NCBI RefSeq assembly: GCF_019703515.2
Contig: NC_059356.1
Coordinates: 26,465,197 to 26,529,196 of the forward strand
From: Myxocyprinus asiaticus
Lineage: Eukaryota > Chordata > Actinopteri > Cypriniformes > Catostomidae
Length of the DNA stretch: 64,000 bases
Direction of reading: 5' to 3'
Shown piece by piece: positions 44,290 through 56,996 of the stretch. The translations under genes and the position numbers were made by a program. The number at the start of each line of letters is the position of its first letter. Within the stretch, counting starts at the first letter, position 1. The notes beneath the pieces were generated by a model, which searched no databases, had not been told where the DNA came from, and saw nothing but the letters and a program-made list of their open reading frames with translations.

Positions 44290-45467
44290 CAAAACAATTA
44301 AATAAAATACAAACAGGAAAAAAAAAAGAATAAAAAAAAAGTGCAATAAACTATACTGTAGGTACCTTCAATCACACTAAAGCGCAACATTGTGAGGTTA
44401 GTGCGATCCATGTTTGGGTAGATCTTTAGCAGTCACTTTTTGTGCAAAAAAAAAAAAAGGATCTGTGGTTTAAAAACTGCACACGCCTAGAGTTCTTTGT
44501 GGCAATGTCATCAATGAAATATATTTAATGAATAGTATAAACATGTTTCACATTAATATGTTTAATAATGGCCATAAAATATATTTAAAAAAAGATCAGA
44601 TGCCATTTTAAAATCATTTTTATACTACACTTCACACTTTTCAGTCGTCTTGCGGTGCCCAGGATACTTCCCTGAAGATCAATATTTATTGACAAATGCT
44701 CTTTTGGCGTTTTGTGCTTGTCACATTCAGTATGAGTAGTACTTTCAGATTTTTTTTTCCAGTGACATGCAAATGCCAGCTTTACAAGTCCCTTACAGAG
44801 GTTGCACTACAAGTATCTGAAATGATCCAGTTGTAAAATTTCCATCATGGTTTCTTTTTATCAGTCAAATTAGTCCCTGATATATAGTATCATTGATGTT
44901 ATCTCTATATAGTCAACATTTTCAGTTAAAAATGGCGATGGGTAACTAGTGTGAGTCTGATGAAACAGGGCTTCTATTTAATTCGCAGAGTTGGGGAGCA
45001 TATACTTTAAAAGTGTGCTTACGTTATTGATTTTTCTAGCTGCAGGGCTAGAACAAACTCCTTTTTCACTGTCATCTTGACATTGCAGTCTCTAGGCACG
45101 ATCACGATTTCAAGCTCGATTACACTTATTAGTGCTATCTAGTCCTCTGCGCATGTGTCAAGCACTAGGAACAGTAATTGAGCTTGAAATCATGATTGTG
45201 CCTTGAGACTGCAATGGCCAGATGTACAGTGAAATTTTTTTAATATTTTGGTTTGTTCTCACCCAAAACCGATTGGATCGCTTCAGAAGACATGGATTTA
45301 ACCACTGTAGTCGTTTGGAATAATTTTATGCTTCCTTTACGTGCTTTTTGGAGATTCAAAGTTCTGGCCACCATTCGCTTGCATTGTATGGACCTACAGA
45401 GCTGAGATATTCATGTCTGGAAAGTAAATTATGAGAATTTTCATTTTTGGGTGAACTGTTCCTTTAA
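44007..45467. mobile_element. Palindromic MITE (GGGATAGTTCACCC type), copy B, left arm replaced or interrupted
   Basis: The right arm is clear: CACTGTCATCTTGACATTGC, centre TCTAGGCACGATCACGATTT, then AAAACCGATTGGATCGCTTC, TGGATTTAACCACTG and ATTTTTGGGTGAACTGTTCC ending 45467. The left tip (AAAGGAATAGTTC, 44010-44022) survives, but between it and about 45048 the left arm is absent and other sequence sits there. A hAT-like insertion with a deletion would explain this. Confidence 0.6.
44022..44675. mobile_element. Possible hAT-type element (left end only)
   Basis: CAGGGCCAGCCCAGACACTG followed by GGCGCCCTAAGTGAGATTTA is like the left end of a common fish hAT element. A CTTGCGGTGCCCAGG stretch near 44650 may belong to its right part. 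No matching right terminus or 8-bp duplication is seen, so the right limit is a guess. It contains a 31-A run (44256-44286). Confidence 0.3.
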
Positions 45468-45468
45468 A

Positions 45469-46002
45469 GAGCACCTATTATGGTTTTTAAACGTGCCTAA
45501 TTTTGTTTTAAAGATCTCATACAATAGATTTACATGCATCCAAGGTCAAAAAACACTTTAATTTGCTCATAATTTAAATTGCAGCATTACCTTTTTTTCC
45601 CTTGTCTCAAACAACTCGTTCAATAATCCATTCTAAAGGATTCATTCTAAACTCCTCCTTTCAGAGAGCCTACACTGCTCTGATTGGTCAGATGTCCCAG
45701 TCTGTTGTGATTGATCTACCGCTTAGTGTAGTGTTTGAGGGCGGGTCAAAGCTGTCCGCGAGCAACCAATGAAGACCAGAGGCAGGTTTTTTGTTACCAA
45801 ATTATGTAGGTTAGTACAGGAAATAAGTCTGGAATTACTAAAGACTCGTTTCAGGTGTTCAGAATCGGTTCTTTCTTTTGGGAGTCAGTAACTCCATTTG
45901 TCGTGCACTTTGATTTTTTAAACTTTGCGGACTTTTTACATTCACAAACAGCTATATAACACTGCATGAAAGGTAATATTTAAAAAACCATAATAGGTGC
46001 TC
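45469..46002. mobile_element. MITE with GAGCACCTATTATGG ends
   Basis: The left end GAGCACCTATTATGGTTTTT is repeated on the reverse strand at the right (AAAAACCATAATAGGTGCTC, 45983-46002), a 20-bp perfect inverted repeat. The 534-bp body has no coding frame. It abuts the right end of the palindromic MITE. The superfamily is unknown to me. Confidence 0.75.
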
Positions 46003-46318
46003 AGTGGTTTGTTGAAATTGTGCCCCCTGCTGGTGCAAGGATGTCCAAAACGCAACAACACATTTCTACAGGCATGCAGAACTCTCTAAAACGACTATGT
46101 TTTAAGGCATACGTTTTAAAGCATTGCTGACAAAGCTTAATCTGGCATAATTAGGCAAGAGCACGCGAGGGGTGGCGGTCTGCACATTGGTGTGCTTCAG
46201 TATGCGACTGTGCTTGTTGTTGGGGGAGGGTGGTAGTTCCTCGGCACTCGTTGTCATAGTAACCATAAAGGCGGAGCAATATTTTAACAGAGAGGTTTGA
46301 TTGTTTGTCAGTGGAAGC

Positions 46319-46402
46319 CACGTGACATGTCGCTGGGGTACGGGGGCACTTCCTGTTTTACTCCACTGAGCCGCTGTTGTCAGTTTCAACAAAATGGCTG
46401 CT
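46319..46402 (+). promoter_or_regulatory. Candidate CpG-type promoter (E-box, ETS and YY1-type sites)
   Basis: Within 84 bp lie CACGTGAC (46319-46326, E-box/USF type), GGCACTTCCTGT (ETS type, near 46345-46356) and CAAAATGGCTGC (YY1 type, 46390-46401). YY1 motifs in this orientation often sit just downstream of a transcription start in housekeeping genes. No TATA box is present. The next 600 bp are richer in CpG than anything else nearby. No repeat overlaps it. It most likely drives the gene to the right. Confidence 0.5.
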
Positions 46403-46995
46403 GGAGCGCTGCAAACGAAAGCTCAGTGAACACTTCACCTCAGTGCAGTATCATTTTAAATGGATGCTTTGGAATTTACTTAATCGCTAAGCATCGGGAC
46501 ATTTGCTCGTGTGAACACTTTTACATGCGTTTTAGCGAACTAAAGGCATGCTGAAATATTTCCCTTTACGCACTTTATACATCCAAACATCGCCTTTCTC
46601 GAAGTAAAAACGTCATTCAGAAAAAGCTTAAACTGCCCGTGTGAGTGCGCGCGGGTGTAGCTGCTCCGAAAAATCGCCGAAATGTTACAGCAGATCAACC
46701 TCGAGCTTTCTAGCTGATGAGCAAATCGTCGTTCAAAGTCTTTTTACTGTTTGCACTGACATTTTTAAAGAGATGTTTCCCCCCTCTGGATAAATTCCTC
46801 TGTCTTGCATATTGAGAGGTGAATTCCTCAACTGGAAAGCCACTGCAGCTCACTGCAAGAGTGAGTGCCTGACTGCGACTGAAGGAGGAATATCTGATCA
46901 GTGTCAGTACGGGTATCGACAACATCCTCCTTCACCACGCAGCGCGTGCATCAGATTTGAACAGCAGACCGCAATTGCCCCGTGTGCGAAATAAA
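46403..46995 (+). other. Candidate non-coding first exon, probably of the tnrc6 gene
   Basis: This CpG-containing stretch (for example GTGAGTGCGCGCGGGTGTAG, CCACGCAGCGCGTGC) ends GCGAAATAAAG followed by GTAAGACG, a consensus splice donor at 46996. There is no long open frame. If it is joined to the exon at 60951, an in-frame TAA sits just before the junction, so translation would have to start later, at ATG 60991 or in an unseen exon between. The 5' limit is a guess. Linking it to tnrc6 is inference from orientation and the absence of any other gene. Confidence 0.42.
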
Positions 46996-49237
46996 GGTAA
47001 GACGCGCAATTATTTAAAACGCTTAAAAATATTTAAGTGGGCGGGGTTGTGATCATTTCTGTGTACAGTGTCAATGCGTCATTTTAGGATTCTCTTTTGT
47101 GCTAATCTGTTTCTGACAGTCATTGACATTGAGCGGGGACACCATATGAGAAGGAATCACTAACACTTAACGTGGACTGTTGCCCAAAAACAGCGCGTTT
47201 AATTGCATGCGCCAGTCTTTTCTATTTTATCAGTGCTTTTCTGTTTTGGTGGCTGCTTGAAATAGCTTGCGCGTGCAAATGTTTACTCATTTTTGTAAAC
47301 GCATGCATGATAACTGCCTGTTCTTCACAGATTTCAGGCATATTTAAGAGTGAAACAAGAAGATTGGATGTGAAAAGTGCCTGTCAATGTTGCTGACATT
47401 TCATTATGCCTATTGTATTGCTCTTATTCCACGCTAGATTTTGAGAATTTGCACTCGAATGCATGTGTCCAGTATGTACAAGGAGCTCTGGTTTGAGACA
47501 TCCCTAGTGTTTCCCTGGGCGCTTGATATTGATCAGATTGGTATGGGGAATCATGCCACAGTTCTGTCATAATATCGAGCCTTCGCCTCATTCTTATCCA
47601 GATCAATGAATGCCAGAGAAAGCACCACTATGGTGTCTATTATTTGAGCGCATTTCGATTAGAAATGTCACATTGTTCATGCGCCGTCTGCTCGAGGCTC
47701 TTGCTTCAGGCAGTCTTTCTAATGACTGAAAGATTCAGATTCCTCAAACACAACAGAACGATTATCAGTGAATAACAAGTGTTTGGTCTTAAATTTGTCA
47801 ACTGAAAATGCGGCTAGAGAGTTTATTGGGTTTTGGCTTTAGGTAAGAGTAACTACTGTTTTAAGTAATGCTTACTAAATTCATAGTTTCTGCTAAAATT
47901 CCATTGTTACTACTATACAATGATAAAATCAGTACAATGAAGGGGCCCTTCACATCCAACTTGTTCTTGCACTAAACAGCTAGCCGCAAGGCCACCAACG
48001 CAGGTGTCTCGAGATGAGTTTTTAACACCTGCGCACAAGGGCGTAGATTTGGTTTGAACATTGGGGGGGTTGGAGCTTGAAGCATTTATGTTTCCATTAA
48101 TAATGGTATAAATATTAAATATGGGGGTGGAGGGGGGTTGTTGTAATTGGTTGTTTTGATTATCCCCCCCCAATATTTATATATAAACATATAAATGCTT
48201 CATGCTGCAACCCCAGGAATCTACAAACCTGCCTGCTCAAGACGCTCAAAAACAGTGAGATGCGACATTCTGTGTGTGTGAACAGCACCTTACTAGTCGG
48301 ACAGTCCAGGAAGCTTTTAGAATCCTTCTGTCAGTAAGTTCAATTGCTTTATTGATGACAGTAGTGGCCAAGTGCTCACAGTTTCATTGTCTTAACAATA
48401 ACCGTACTGACTGTGGTGTTTTGATGGAAACTATGATTACTGTGGTACATTTTTGTACTGAACTGGATAAAGCTGCTCGGCTATGCAGGATAATGCTAAC
48501 ACGCTTCCTGTCTGAGGACGGCACCAATGTCAAACGTCCTGTCCCCATGACTGTTCATGTGGTTCAGTTGCTAATTTGGCAGGGGGAGCTTTTGCAACCC
48601 GTGTATGGTCAGGGGCCTCCTGTCAGGGCCAGACCTTTGGAAAGGGCTGTGTGTTCTCCGGGAGTGAAAAAGGGTCAGACCAAAAGAGGCCACTTAATGC
48701 TCAGATTACCATAAAGCTTAGGTCACATTGCCCCTTACAGCTTGTTCCTATGAAGCTCTACCAGCGTTACTGGCTAGGGATTTGCACCATGTGGCTTTAT
48801 ATTTTGGCAATTTGTAGCTGTTGTTTATTGGAGTGAAGTCATTGTTGTTGACTCTGGTGTGCTATCCCTTATGAAACTTTACTATAGTTCCTGCATAGTA
48901 ACTATAGGTTTATCTGTGGCATTTTGAACAAGACCACACTTAAAACCATGGATGGCTCCTCTTTTCCATGGTTGGATTAACGTTAAGTGTTATATATACA
49001 GTATATGTAAACTATGGTATTTGTTATTAAATAGATGAATTAACACTTAGAAAGTACAGCCTAACTACAGCCTCTACAAATTCATTAATTTCCCTGGTAA
49101 ATTTAGTATGAATCTACTACTTTTCTGACCGAAATACCATAGTTACTACAGTGTTATAAGGAATTAATATTATTGCTATAAAGGAAATATTGTTAAAAGC
49201 AGCATTGGCTTGTATCTCAGTTTGTCTGAAACCTTTT
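46996..49237 (+). other. Start of the presumed first intron
   Basis: No exon recognised. 46996-47900 remains fairly CpG-rich and may hold regulatory sequence. About 48036-48240 is a worn palindromic repeat: GAAGCATTTATGTTTCC (48079) returns as AAACATATAAATGCTTCATG (48187), next to GGGCGTAGATTTGG and a G-run. The frame at 48274-48714 has no recognisable motif. Confidence 0.4.
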
Positions 49238-49970
49238 GCCTTCTCAAACGGAAGGCTGCATCCTAGTTAGGCTGTGTCCTTCCTAGACAAGTCCTTCCGT
49301 GGCTGCAGGCTAGACTCCTCCTAAGCATTCGGCACTAGAATGACACGGTCTAGTAAGTGTGCATGGCAAACCATATGCTTAGAACCATGTGATATTTTAC
49401 TTTGTTTAGAAAACCCATATACTTAAGAAAAGCCTTTATAAAATACATTTTGCAACACTGATCTTAGAATTTATATTGAAATTCTTTCAATCATGAAAAA
49501 AACGGAACCCTAGACTTGTAAAAACTATAAACTTTAAAGCTTTAAAGCTTTTCAAATTCATATAATTGCCCTTTTATTAATATTATTTATTTCTTTTTAG
49601 TGCTTTGTATCTTCTAATTTGTTGTATTGTCTAAACTACTTGCATTTTTTTAAATTTTTCTACATATTGTCATATCTGCTAATGCAAATATAAACTTGAA
49701 GAGAGAGAAAAAAAGGAAGCATAAAGGTTTCCGCCTCCATGGTCACGCGGCTCGTTTTCTGCCTTTTTTATAATTTTGGACAGGTGCAAAGGATTGTGGG
49801 TGTTTGAAGGCCACGAAGGATACACCTGATGCGTCCAAAATATGGCAAACAAAGGCTGCGAAACGAGGCTGCCAAGTGTCCTCACATTTGAGATGGCCTT
49901 CGACGATGCTTGATGACGTGGCAGCCGAGTTATTCAGCCTTACGAGGCTGCAGCCTTCCATTTGATAAGC
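49238..49970. mobile_element. MITE with GGAAGGCTGCA ends
   Basis: The left GCCTTCTCAAACGGAAGGC and reversed right GCTTATCAAATGGAAGGC correspond, continuing GCAGCCTCG against GCATCCTAG. The 733-bp body includes another GAGGCTGCC motif and no transposase. No clear target duplication, so the superfamily is open. Confidence 0.55.
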
Positions 49971-51854
49971 ACCCAAACTCTATTTGTTTTCTGTTTGACT
50001 TGTAACTTATTTTCGGCTTACATTTTTTAAATAGGTGTTTACAGAAGAAATTGCAAATTTGTTGCTATTTTCAGCACTTGGTGTTGAAAATGCACAGCGA
50101 TACATGACACATGAGCATTGCACTGTTTGTACATTGGACTCATCAGCGAATCCAAGATGCTCAAGACCCCATCTGAGCTCAGCACAGTCACTTGCATCAA
50201 ACTAGTATCACTTAGCTTAGAAATCACTCAGTGCTGCCAAACTTAACATTTATTTTCCATGAGGTTCTGTTTTCTAGATGATTGATTAGGCCAATCCCAC
50301 ATTCTTTATGTAAGCAACCCAGGAAAGTGGTTTTATTTATCGAACAAAAGGTCCCTTGTTATGTATTAAGTAGACTTTAAGCAGTGCTTTTGGTTTTTGT
50401 CTCTTTATTGTTTACTAACGATAACAATATTCTGTATGACAACACTAAAGCAATAGCCTAATGCTTTGATAATATTGACATTGATCACTTGAATCAATAT
50501 GGTCTGTCAATAGCACAGTTTTATTTATTTTTTTGGATACAACACACTAACCAACAGCTGTCACTTCCAAAGATAGATTTGCAGTGTGTTGATCTCTGAA
50601 GGTTACAACTGGATCTGTGTCCCACTGACCCTCATCAGATTGCTTCATCATGGTATATAATATCATAGTAGTCCTTTTACTGCAATACCTTGATACCATA
50701 AGCTTGTGCCCAGCATTGAGGTTAAGTCTCTGGAAACTTATTTATGCATAGAGAGCTGTAATGATCCCTTTATGAACTTTTGAGTGTTATGATTTGTACT
50801 ACCCAGCCTCTCATGTTCAGGCATGTGCTTTGAGACTTGAGGAGGTTGAGTTTTGAGCTTAGGTTGTGTCTTCGGCATTTTCAGCATCTTCATCTTCACA
50901 TTCTTCTCTGATTGGTGGAAAATGGGTCAAATTGATGGCCAAAATGGTCTTTCAAGGGCAAGATTCCCTCTCTGCAATGAGATATTGTAGCAGTTCTCTG
51001 AATTCATTCACCTTTTAAGATGCCTTTTATTGATGTTTTATTCTTTAGATTTCCATATTTCACCTGCTTAGTTTCATGCAACATGACAGCTCTGTTATAT
51101 TGATTTAATGTAATAAACTGTGCAAGAAGAAATTAGTCCATAACATTAAGTAAACACTGCTTGAAGTTTTCAGGTCATCTGAAAAAGAACAAAATAGAAA
51201 TATAAATTATAATAATTAAATGTATAATGTACAATGCATGTCAAAGGGGATCAGAACTTTCAAACTCCAAAAAGTACAAATGTAGCAGAAAAGTGTTCTT
51301 GACAATCAAGTGGTATATTCCACGTCTTCTACAAAGTCAGGTGTTATGAGGGTGAGAAAATGATGAGAGAATGATAATTTTTGGGTGAATTATTCCTTTA
51401 TTTTTTCAGTGTTTAAATTTTTTTTCTCCTATCCCAGGTGGTCAGAGACTGTAAAGGTTGATTTTTACTAAATAAAAAAAAAAAAAAGTATTTTTTTATT
51501 TATTTTTATTTTTATTTTTTTATGCTTTCAAAATTGCTTTGTGTGAGCATCTTGACAAGCCCGACATCAACATTGACTCAACCAGTGGCATGTGTTTTTG
51601 GTGGGGTTACCTGTTACTCTGAACAGTGGACGATGGAGAGATCGTTTGGGGCAAATCTTTTTGAAAACAGTTCTGTTTGGCACAGAAATTGCACACTGCA
51701 GCTTTAAATTATTGTAATAATTTACACCCCCCCCCCCAACAGCAAATTCAAAACTTAAGGCATTTGCACATGCATTCATTTGGCCATCATCACCTTAAAT
51801 TGTCTACAGTTATTTAAAAAACCCTTATGACGAGACTGTGGTTGTTCAAACTAT
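49971..51854. other. Non-coding, with a palindromic-MITE remnant
   Basis: About 51230-51402 is a remnant of the GGGATAGTTCACCC family: AAACTCCAAAAAGTAC and, at its end, GGGTGAGAAAATGATGAGAG and TTTTTGGGTGAATTATTCC. A T-rich run lies at 51490-51522 and a C-run at 51726-51738. Nothing else seen. Confidence 0.45.
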
Positions 51855-51862
51855 ATTGGATG

Positions 51863-53334
51863 TAGGGCTGGGCGATATGTCTTAAATTTTATCTCAGTAT
51901 TTCTCGATAATTATGTATTTTCTCTAAAATGGCTCAAAAGTGTTTTTTTTTTTGTTTTTGTTTTTGTTTTTTTGTTTTTATCAGAGGAACCATCATTTCA
52001 TCCAAACAGCCACTGTAGCCAAGTAGATTAAATATTTTAGAGACATTAAATGAAAATCTAATAATTAGTTTTTCATTAAATAAACACAAAGGAGAATGAA
52101 ATTCAGTCATTTTCATTGATATGCACTTTATATTTATATTTCATACACAATGATACATAGTATCTTAATAAGCATTATTTACCTTCAAATGTTTTTACTG
52201 TGCAAAGCTACATCACTGACTTATTTTTGAAACCCCAGTTGAACATTGCACTGTGGGATACATCAGGTTTATTATTATAATATAATGCCGAATTATCATT
52301 ATTATTCTGATTATTAGATTTGTGATATATAAAAGTAATATATTTCTGTCTTTTATTTTGACACTGAAAGTACTGCAGTATTTACTTCAACTTCACAAGG
52401 AGCTTTTATTTCGACACAGAAAAGGCAATGGACCTTTTTCACACTCCGGGTTTTGGAACGCGGAAGTAAACGTTTGCAGGGCAAACTTCGACAGCGGTGA
52501 ACAGGAGTGAATGGGAGACCACAGTAAATATTATTTTCACTTACCCATTTGCTCCAAGAGCAAAAGAAAAAATCCACTATTACTTTTGAATGACTTTCCA
52601 GAAGAAAAAAAAAGTAAAAATAGAGAGCGGTGGATTAAGACAGTCAGATTGGAGAAGATGCCAAATACTGACTGACTCAGTAGCTGTAATCAAAACCCCC
52701 TCTCAGCTGTGGTAATTCATTTTTTAAAACTAATTCCAGGGTAATATAACACAAAACATTATGTTAAAAACGTATTTTAAAAAATGATCATATGTTTGCT
52801 ATTTACACTGCTAAATAAGACGGAAACGCATCATCACAGTCTGTGAAAAAGGTATATGTGTATTTGACAGTTTACAATGTTCTGCATTTCCTGCAATGCT
52901 GTAATCTCCTCCTTTTCTGTAATTCTGTGCCACGTTTGTAGATTTGTGTTACTAATGTTTGGAATGCTTGAACCTGCATTACTTTGATTTCACAATGCAC
53001 GTGAACTGATCTGAGAGCGCCGCCATGCACACAGATCAGCGTGTTACTGGTTTGTTCTGAATCACACAAAGACCATGTTTATCTGTCTTTAAATCACACC
53101 CTTTTGTGGATTAATAATCACATATGACCAGCTTTTCATTTTGATGTTATTTTGTTTAATTGTGCAGCCCTGAAGGATCGTGAAATTAGTCTACTGATTC
53201 ACTCTTTATAAAACTTAATGGCCAAATGAAAGCACATTAAAATCATCACGATATTGACGATATTGGTCAATTTTACATAGTCAGCAAAATTATCTCAATT
53301 ATATCGTTAATATTCGATATATCACCCAGCCCTA
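51863..53334. mobile_element. hAT-type element with TAGGGCTGGGCGATAT ends, nested repeat inside
   Basis: The left end reads TAGGGCTGGGCGATATGTC; the reversed right end reads TAGGGCTGGGTGATATATCG. ATTGGATG (51855-51862) and ATTGGTTG (53335-53342) form an 8-bp target duplication with one mismatch, which fits hAT. No transposase is recognisable. Positions 52430-52853 belong to a different repeat that inserted later, so the original was about 1.05 kb. Confidence 0.78.
52430..52853. mobile_element. MITE with GGACCTTTTTCACA ends, longer copy, nested in the hAT-type element
   Basis: It begins GGACCTTTTTCACACTCC and ends CAGTCTGTGAAAAAGGT, an inverted match. It carries GGGTTTTGGAACGCGGAAGT, GGTGAACAGGAGTGAATGGG and AGAGCAAAAGAAAAAATCC, which recur at 43073-43329. 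No target duplication is clear. Confidence 0.65.
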
Positions 53335-53342
53335 ATTGGTTG

Positions 53343-54023
53343 CGTACTACTAAAAAACAACATGTGTGGTAAAGGCTGTCTTGACCTTGTACTGAGTTGA
53401 GTCAGTACTCCCAATACTGCCGAAAGACTTGTATTGAAGCATTGGTACTAAGGTTCTGGTACATTTGACATCCCTAGTCCACCCTGAAACCACTCTGAAA
53501 ACTCAATGAAAAGCCATGGGCTGTTTACAGTGTTTGTTTTAATTCTGCTAAAGTTCAAGTTGACTCTTTTCCCCCCTTGATGCATCACTAATAACCTTAG
53601 AACTGATCACTCTCAATTTAGCCCGTTACATGAGCTTCCTCTTATGCTAAGTCCATTAGTGTGCTGAACTGTTAGATGTTTTGCATTTTATTGAGACAAA
53701 TGTGCAATCGCACATACGCGATTTGAGTATAATGACAGGGGTCTTTATGGAAGGCATTTGTGTGATCTATTAGGGCAATAAATTGTCAGCAGAGCTTTGT
53801 GAAAGTGCTTTCATTAGTGACTGCAGGAAGATGAAAGTCATTGGGACCACTATGACAGCGAGTCAATCCACTGAAGCTATTTTGATTTATGAAAAATCTC
53901 CTTTCACTGTTTTTCATTGTCATTCAGACTGGCAGAATGTTTTCTACAATGGAATTAAAAGGTTCCTATATATGTGGTCCAGAATTCTTAAAATGCCTTT
54001 TTAAAATTTTTTTTATGTATATG
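53343..54023. other. Non-coding stretch
   Basis: No gene or repeat ends recognised. Confidence 0.4.
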
Positions 54024-54365
54024 CAGTTAAAGTCAGAAGTTTACATACACTTTACATACACAATTTTTTAACCACTCCACATATTTAATATTAGCAAACT
54101 ATAGCTGTGGCAAGTCATTTAGGACATCTACTTTGTGCATGACATGAATAATTTTTCCAACAATTGTTTACAGACAGATTGTTTCACTTTTAATTGACTA
54201 TATCACAATTCCAGTGGGTCAGAAGTTTACAAAGTTAACTGCGCCTTTAAGCAGCTTGGAAAATTCCAGAAAATGATGTCAAGCCTTTAGGCAATTAGCC
54301 AATTAGCTTCTGATAGGAGGTGTACTGAATTGGAGGTGTACCTGTGGATGTATTTTAAGGTCTAC

Positions 54366-54906
<541 letters not shown>

Positions 54907-54913
54907 CAATGTA

Positions 54914-56464
54914 CAGGTGCATCTCAATAAATTAGAATGTCGTGGAAAAGTTCATTTATTTCAGTAATTCAACTCAAATTGTGAAACTCGTGTATTAAAT
55001 AAATTCAGTGCACACAGACTGAAGTAGTTTAAGTCTTTGGTTCTTTTAATTATGATGATTTTGGCTCACATTTAAAAAACCCACCAATTCACTATCTCAA
55101 AAAATTAGAATATGGTGACATGCCAATCAGCTAATCAACTCAAAACACCTGCAAAGGTTTCCTGAGCCTTCAAAATGGTCTCTCAGTTTGGTTCACTAGG
55201 CTACACAATCGTGGGGAAGACTGCTGATCTGACAGTTGTCCAGAAGACAATCACTGACACCCTTCACAAGGAGGGTAAGCCACAAACATTCAAGCTGGCT
55301 GTTCACAGAGTGCTGCATGTTAACAGAAAGTTGAGTGGAAGGAAAAAGTGTGGAAGAAAAAGATGCACAACCGAGAGAACCGCAGCCTTATGATTGTCCA
55401 GCAAAATCGATTCAAGAATTTGGGTGAACTTCACAAGGAATGGACTGAGGCTGGGGTCAATGCATCAAGAGCCACCACACACAGACATGTCAAGGAATTT
55501 GGCTACAGTTGTCGTATTCCTCTTGTTAAGCCACTCCTGAACCACAGACAACGTCAGAGGCGTCTTACCTGGGCTAAGGAGAACTGGACTGTTGCCCAGT
55601 GGTCCAAAGTCCTCTTTTCAGATGAGAGCAAGTTTTGTATTTCATTTGGAAACCAAGGTCCTAGAGTCTGGAGGAAGGGAGGAGAAGCTCATAGCCCAAG
55701 TTGCTTGAAGTCCAGTGTTAAGTTTCCACAGTCTGTGATGATTTGAGGTGCAATGTCATCTGCTGGTGTTGGTCCATTGTGTTTTTTGAAAACCGAAGTC
55801 ACTGCACCCATTTACCAAGACATTTTGGAGCACTTCATGCTTCCTTCTGCTGACCAGCTTTTTAAAGATGCTGATTTCATTTTCCAGCAGGATTTGGTAC
55901 CTGCCCACACTGCCAAAAGCACCAAAAGTTGGTTAAATGACCATGGTGTTGGTGTGCTTGACTGGCCAGCAAACTCACCAGACCTGAACCCCATAGAGAA
56001 TCTATGGGGTATTGTCAAGAGGAAAATGAGAAACAAGAGACCAAAAAATGCAGATGAGCTGAAGACCACTGTCAAAGAAAACTGGGCTTCCATACCACCT
56101 CAGCAGTGCCACAAACTGATCACCTCCATGCCACGCCGAACTGAGGCAGTAATTAAAGCAAAAGGAGCCCCTACCAAGTATTGAGTACATATACAGTAAA
56201 TGAACATACTTTCCAGAAGGCCAACAATTCACTAAAAATGTTTTTTTTATTGGTCTTATGATGTATTCTAATTTGTTGAGATAGTGAATTGGTGGGTTTT
56301 TGTTAAATGTGAGCCAAAATCATCACAATTAAAAGAACCAAAGACTTAAACTACTTCAGTCTGTGTGCATTGAATTTATTTAATACACGAGTTTCACAAT
56401 TTGAGTTGAATTACTGAAATAAATGAACTTTTCCACGACATTCTAATTTATTGAGATGCACCTG
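54914..56464 (+). mobile_element. Tc1-like transposon, sister copy of 39458-41029, decayed
   Basis: The same CAGGTGCATCTCAATAAATT ends, with TA on both sides (54912-54913, 56465-56466) and the same inner motif near 55096-55112 and 56266-56283. It is 1551 bp and in the opposite orientation to the other copy. Alignment by eye shows high similarity throughout, with small deletions confined mostly to the coding part. It lies inside a different Tc1 element. Confidence 0.95.
55175..56184 (+). pseudogene. Tc1 transposase of the sister copy: deletions, frameshift and a premature stop
   Basis: Compared with 39726-40766, it lacks about 10 bp and 8 bp in the first helix-turn-helix (near 55291 and 55315), then 4 bp (AACC, near 55370), which shifts the frame, plus an in-frame AGG and an AAGAAG. 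In the following frame TGA at 55744-55746 replaces the Trp codon of MIWGAM. The catalytic positions themselves (FSDESKF, FQQDLVPAH, SPDLNPIENLWG) are unchanged. It is inactive. Confidence 0.92.
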
Positions 56465-56701
56465 TATATGTAAACTTCTGACCCACTGGGAATGTGATGA
56501 AAGAAATAATAGCTGAAATAAATCATTCTCTCTACTATTATTCTGACATTTCACATTCTTAAATAAAGTAGTGATCCTAACTGACCTAAGACAGGGAATG
56601 TTTTTTATGATTAAATGTCAGGAATTGTGAAAAACTGAGTTTAAATGTATTTGGCTAAGGTGTATGTAAACTTCTGTCTTCAACTGTATTCGCCTGCGGA
56701 A

Positions 56702-56996
56702 ATTAAAGCATTAGTTCACCCAAAAATTAAAAACCTGCCATCATTTAATCACCCTAAAGTTGTTCCAGACCTGTATGGCTTTTCTCCTTTCATGGAACAC
56801 AAGAAGAAATTATGAGGAATGTTGATGCTGCTCTTCTTTCCACAATGAAAGTGAATGGAGGCTGTAAGTCCCTAACATTCTGCCTAAAATCTCCTTTTGT
56901 GTTCCACTGAAGAAAGTAAGTTATATAGGTTTGTAACAAATGAAAGTGAGTAAATAATGGCAGAATTTCCATTTTTGGGTAACAATACCTTTAAAT
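56702..56996. mobile_element. Short palindromic MITE (TTAGTTCACCCAAAAA type), copy D
   Basis: The left arm GCATTAGTTCACCCAAAAAT ... TTGTTCCAGACCTGTATGGC and right arm (AAGTTATATAGGTTTGTAAC ... CCATTTTTGGGTAACAATAC) are inverted copies. It is about 295 bp, shorter than copies A, B and F, and belongs to a sister family with the same tips. Confidence 0.75.

Noticed and set aside
48274..48714. 146-codon open frame on the + strand in the presumed intron
   Set aside because: No motif, no splice context at its ends, and composition like the surrounding intron. One such frame is expected by chance in 64 kb.
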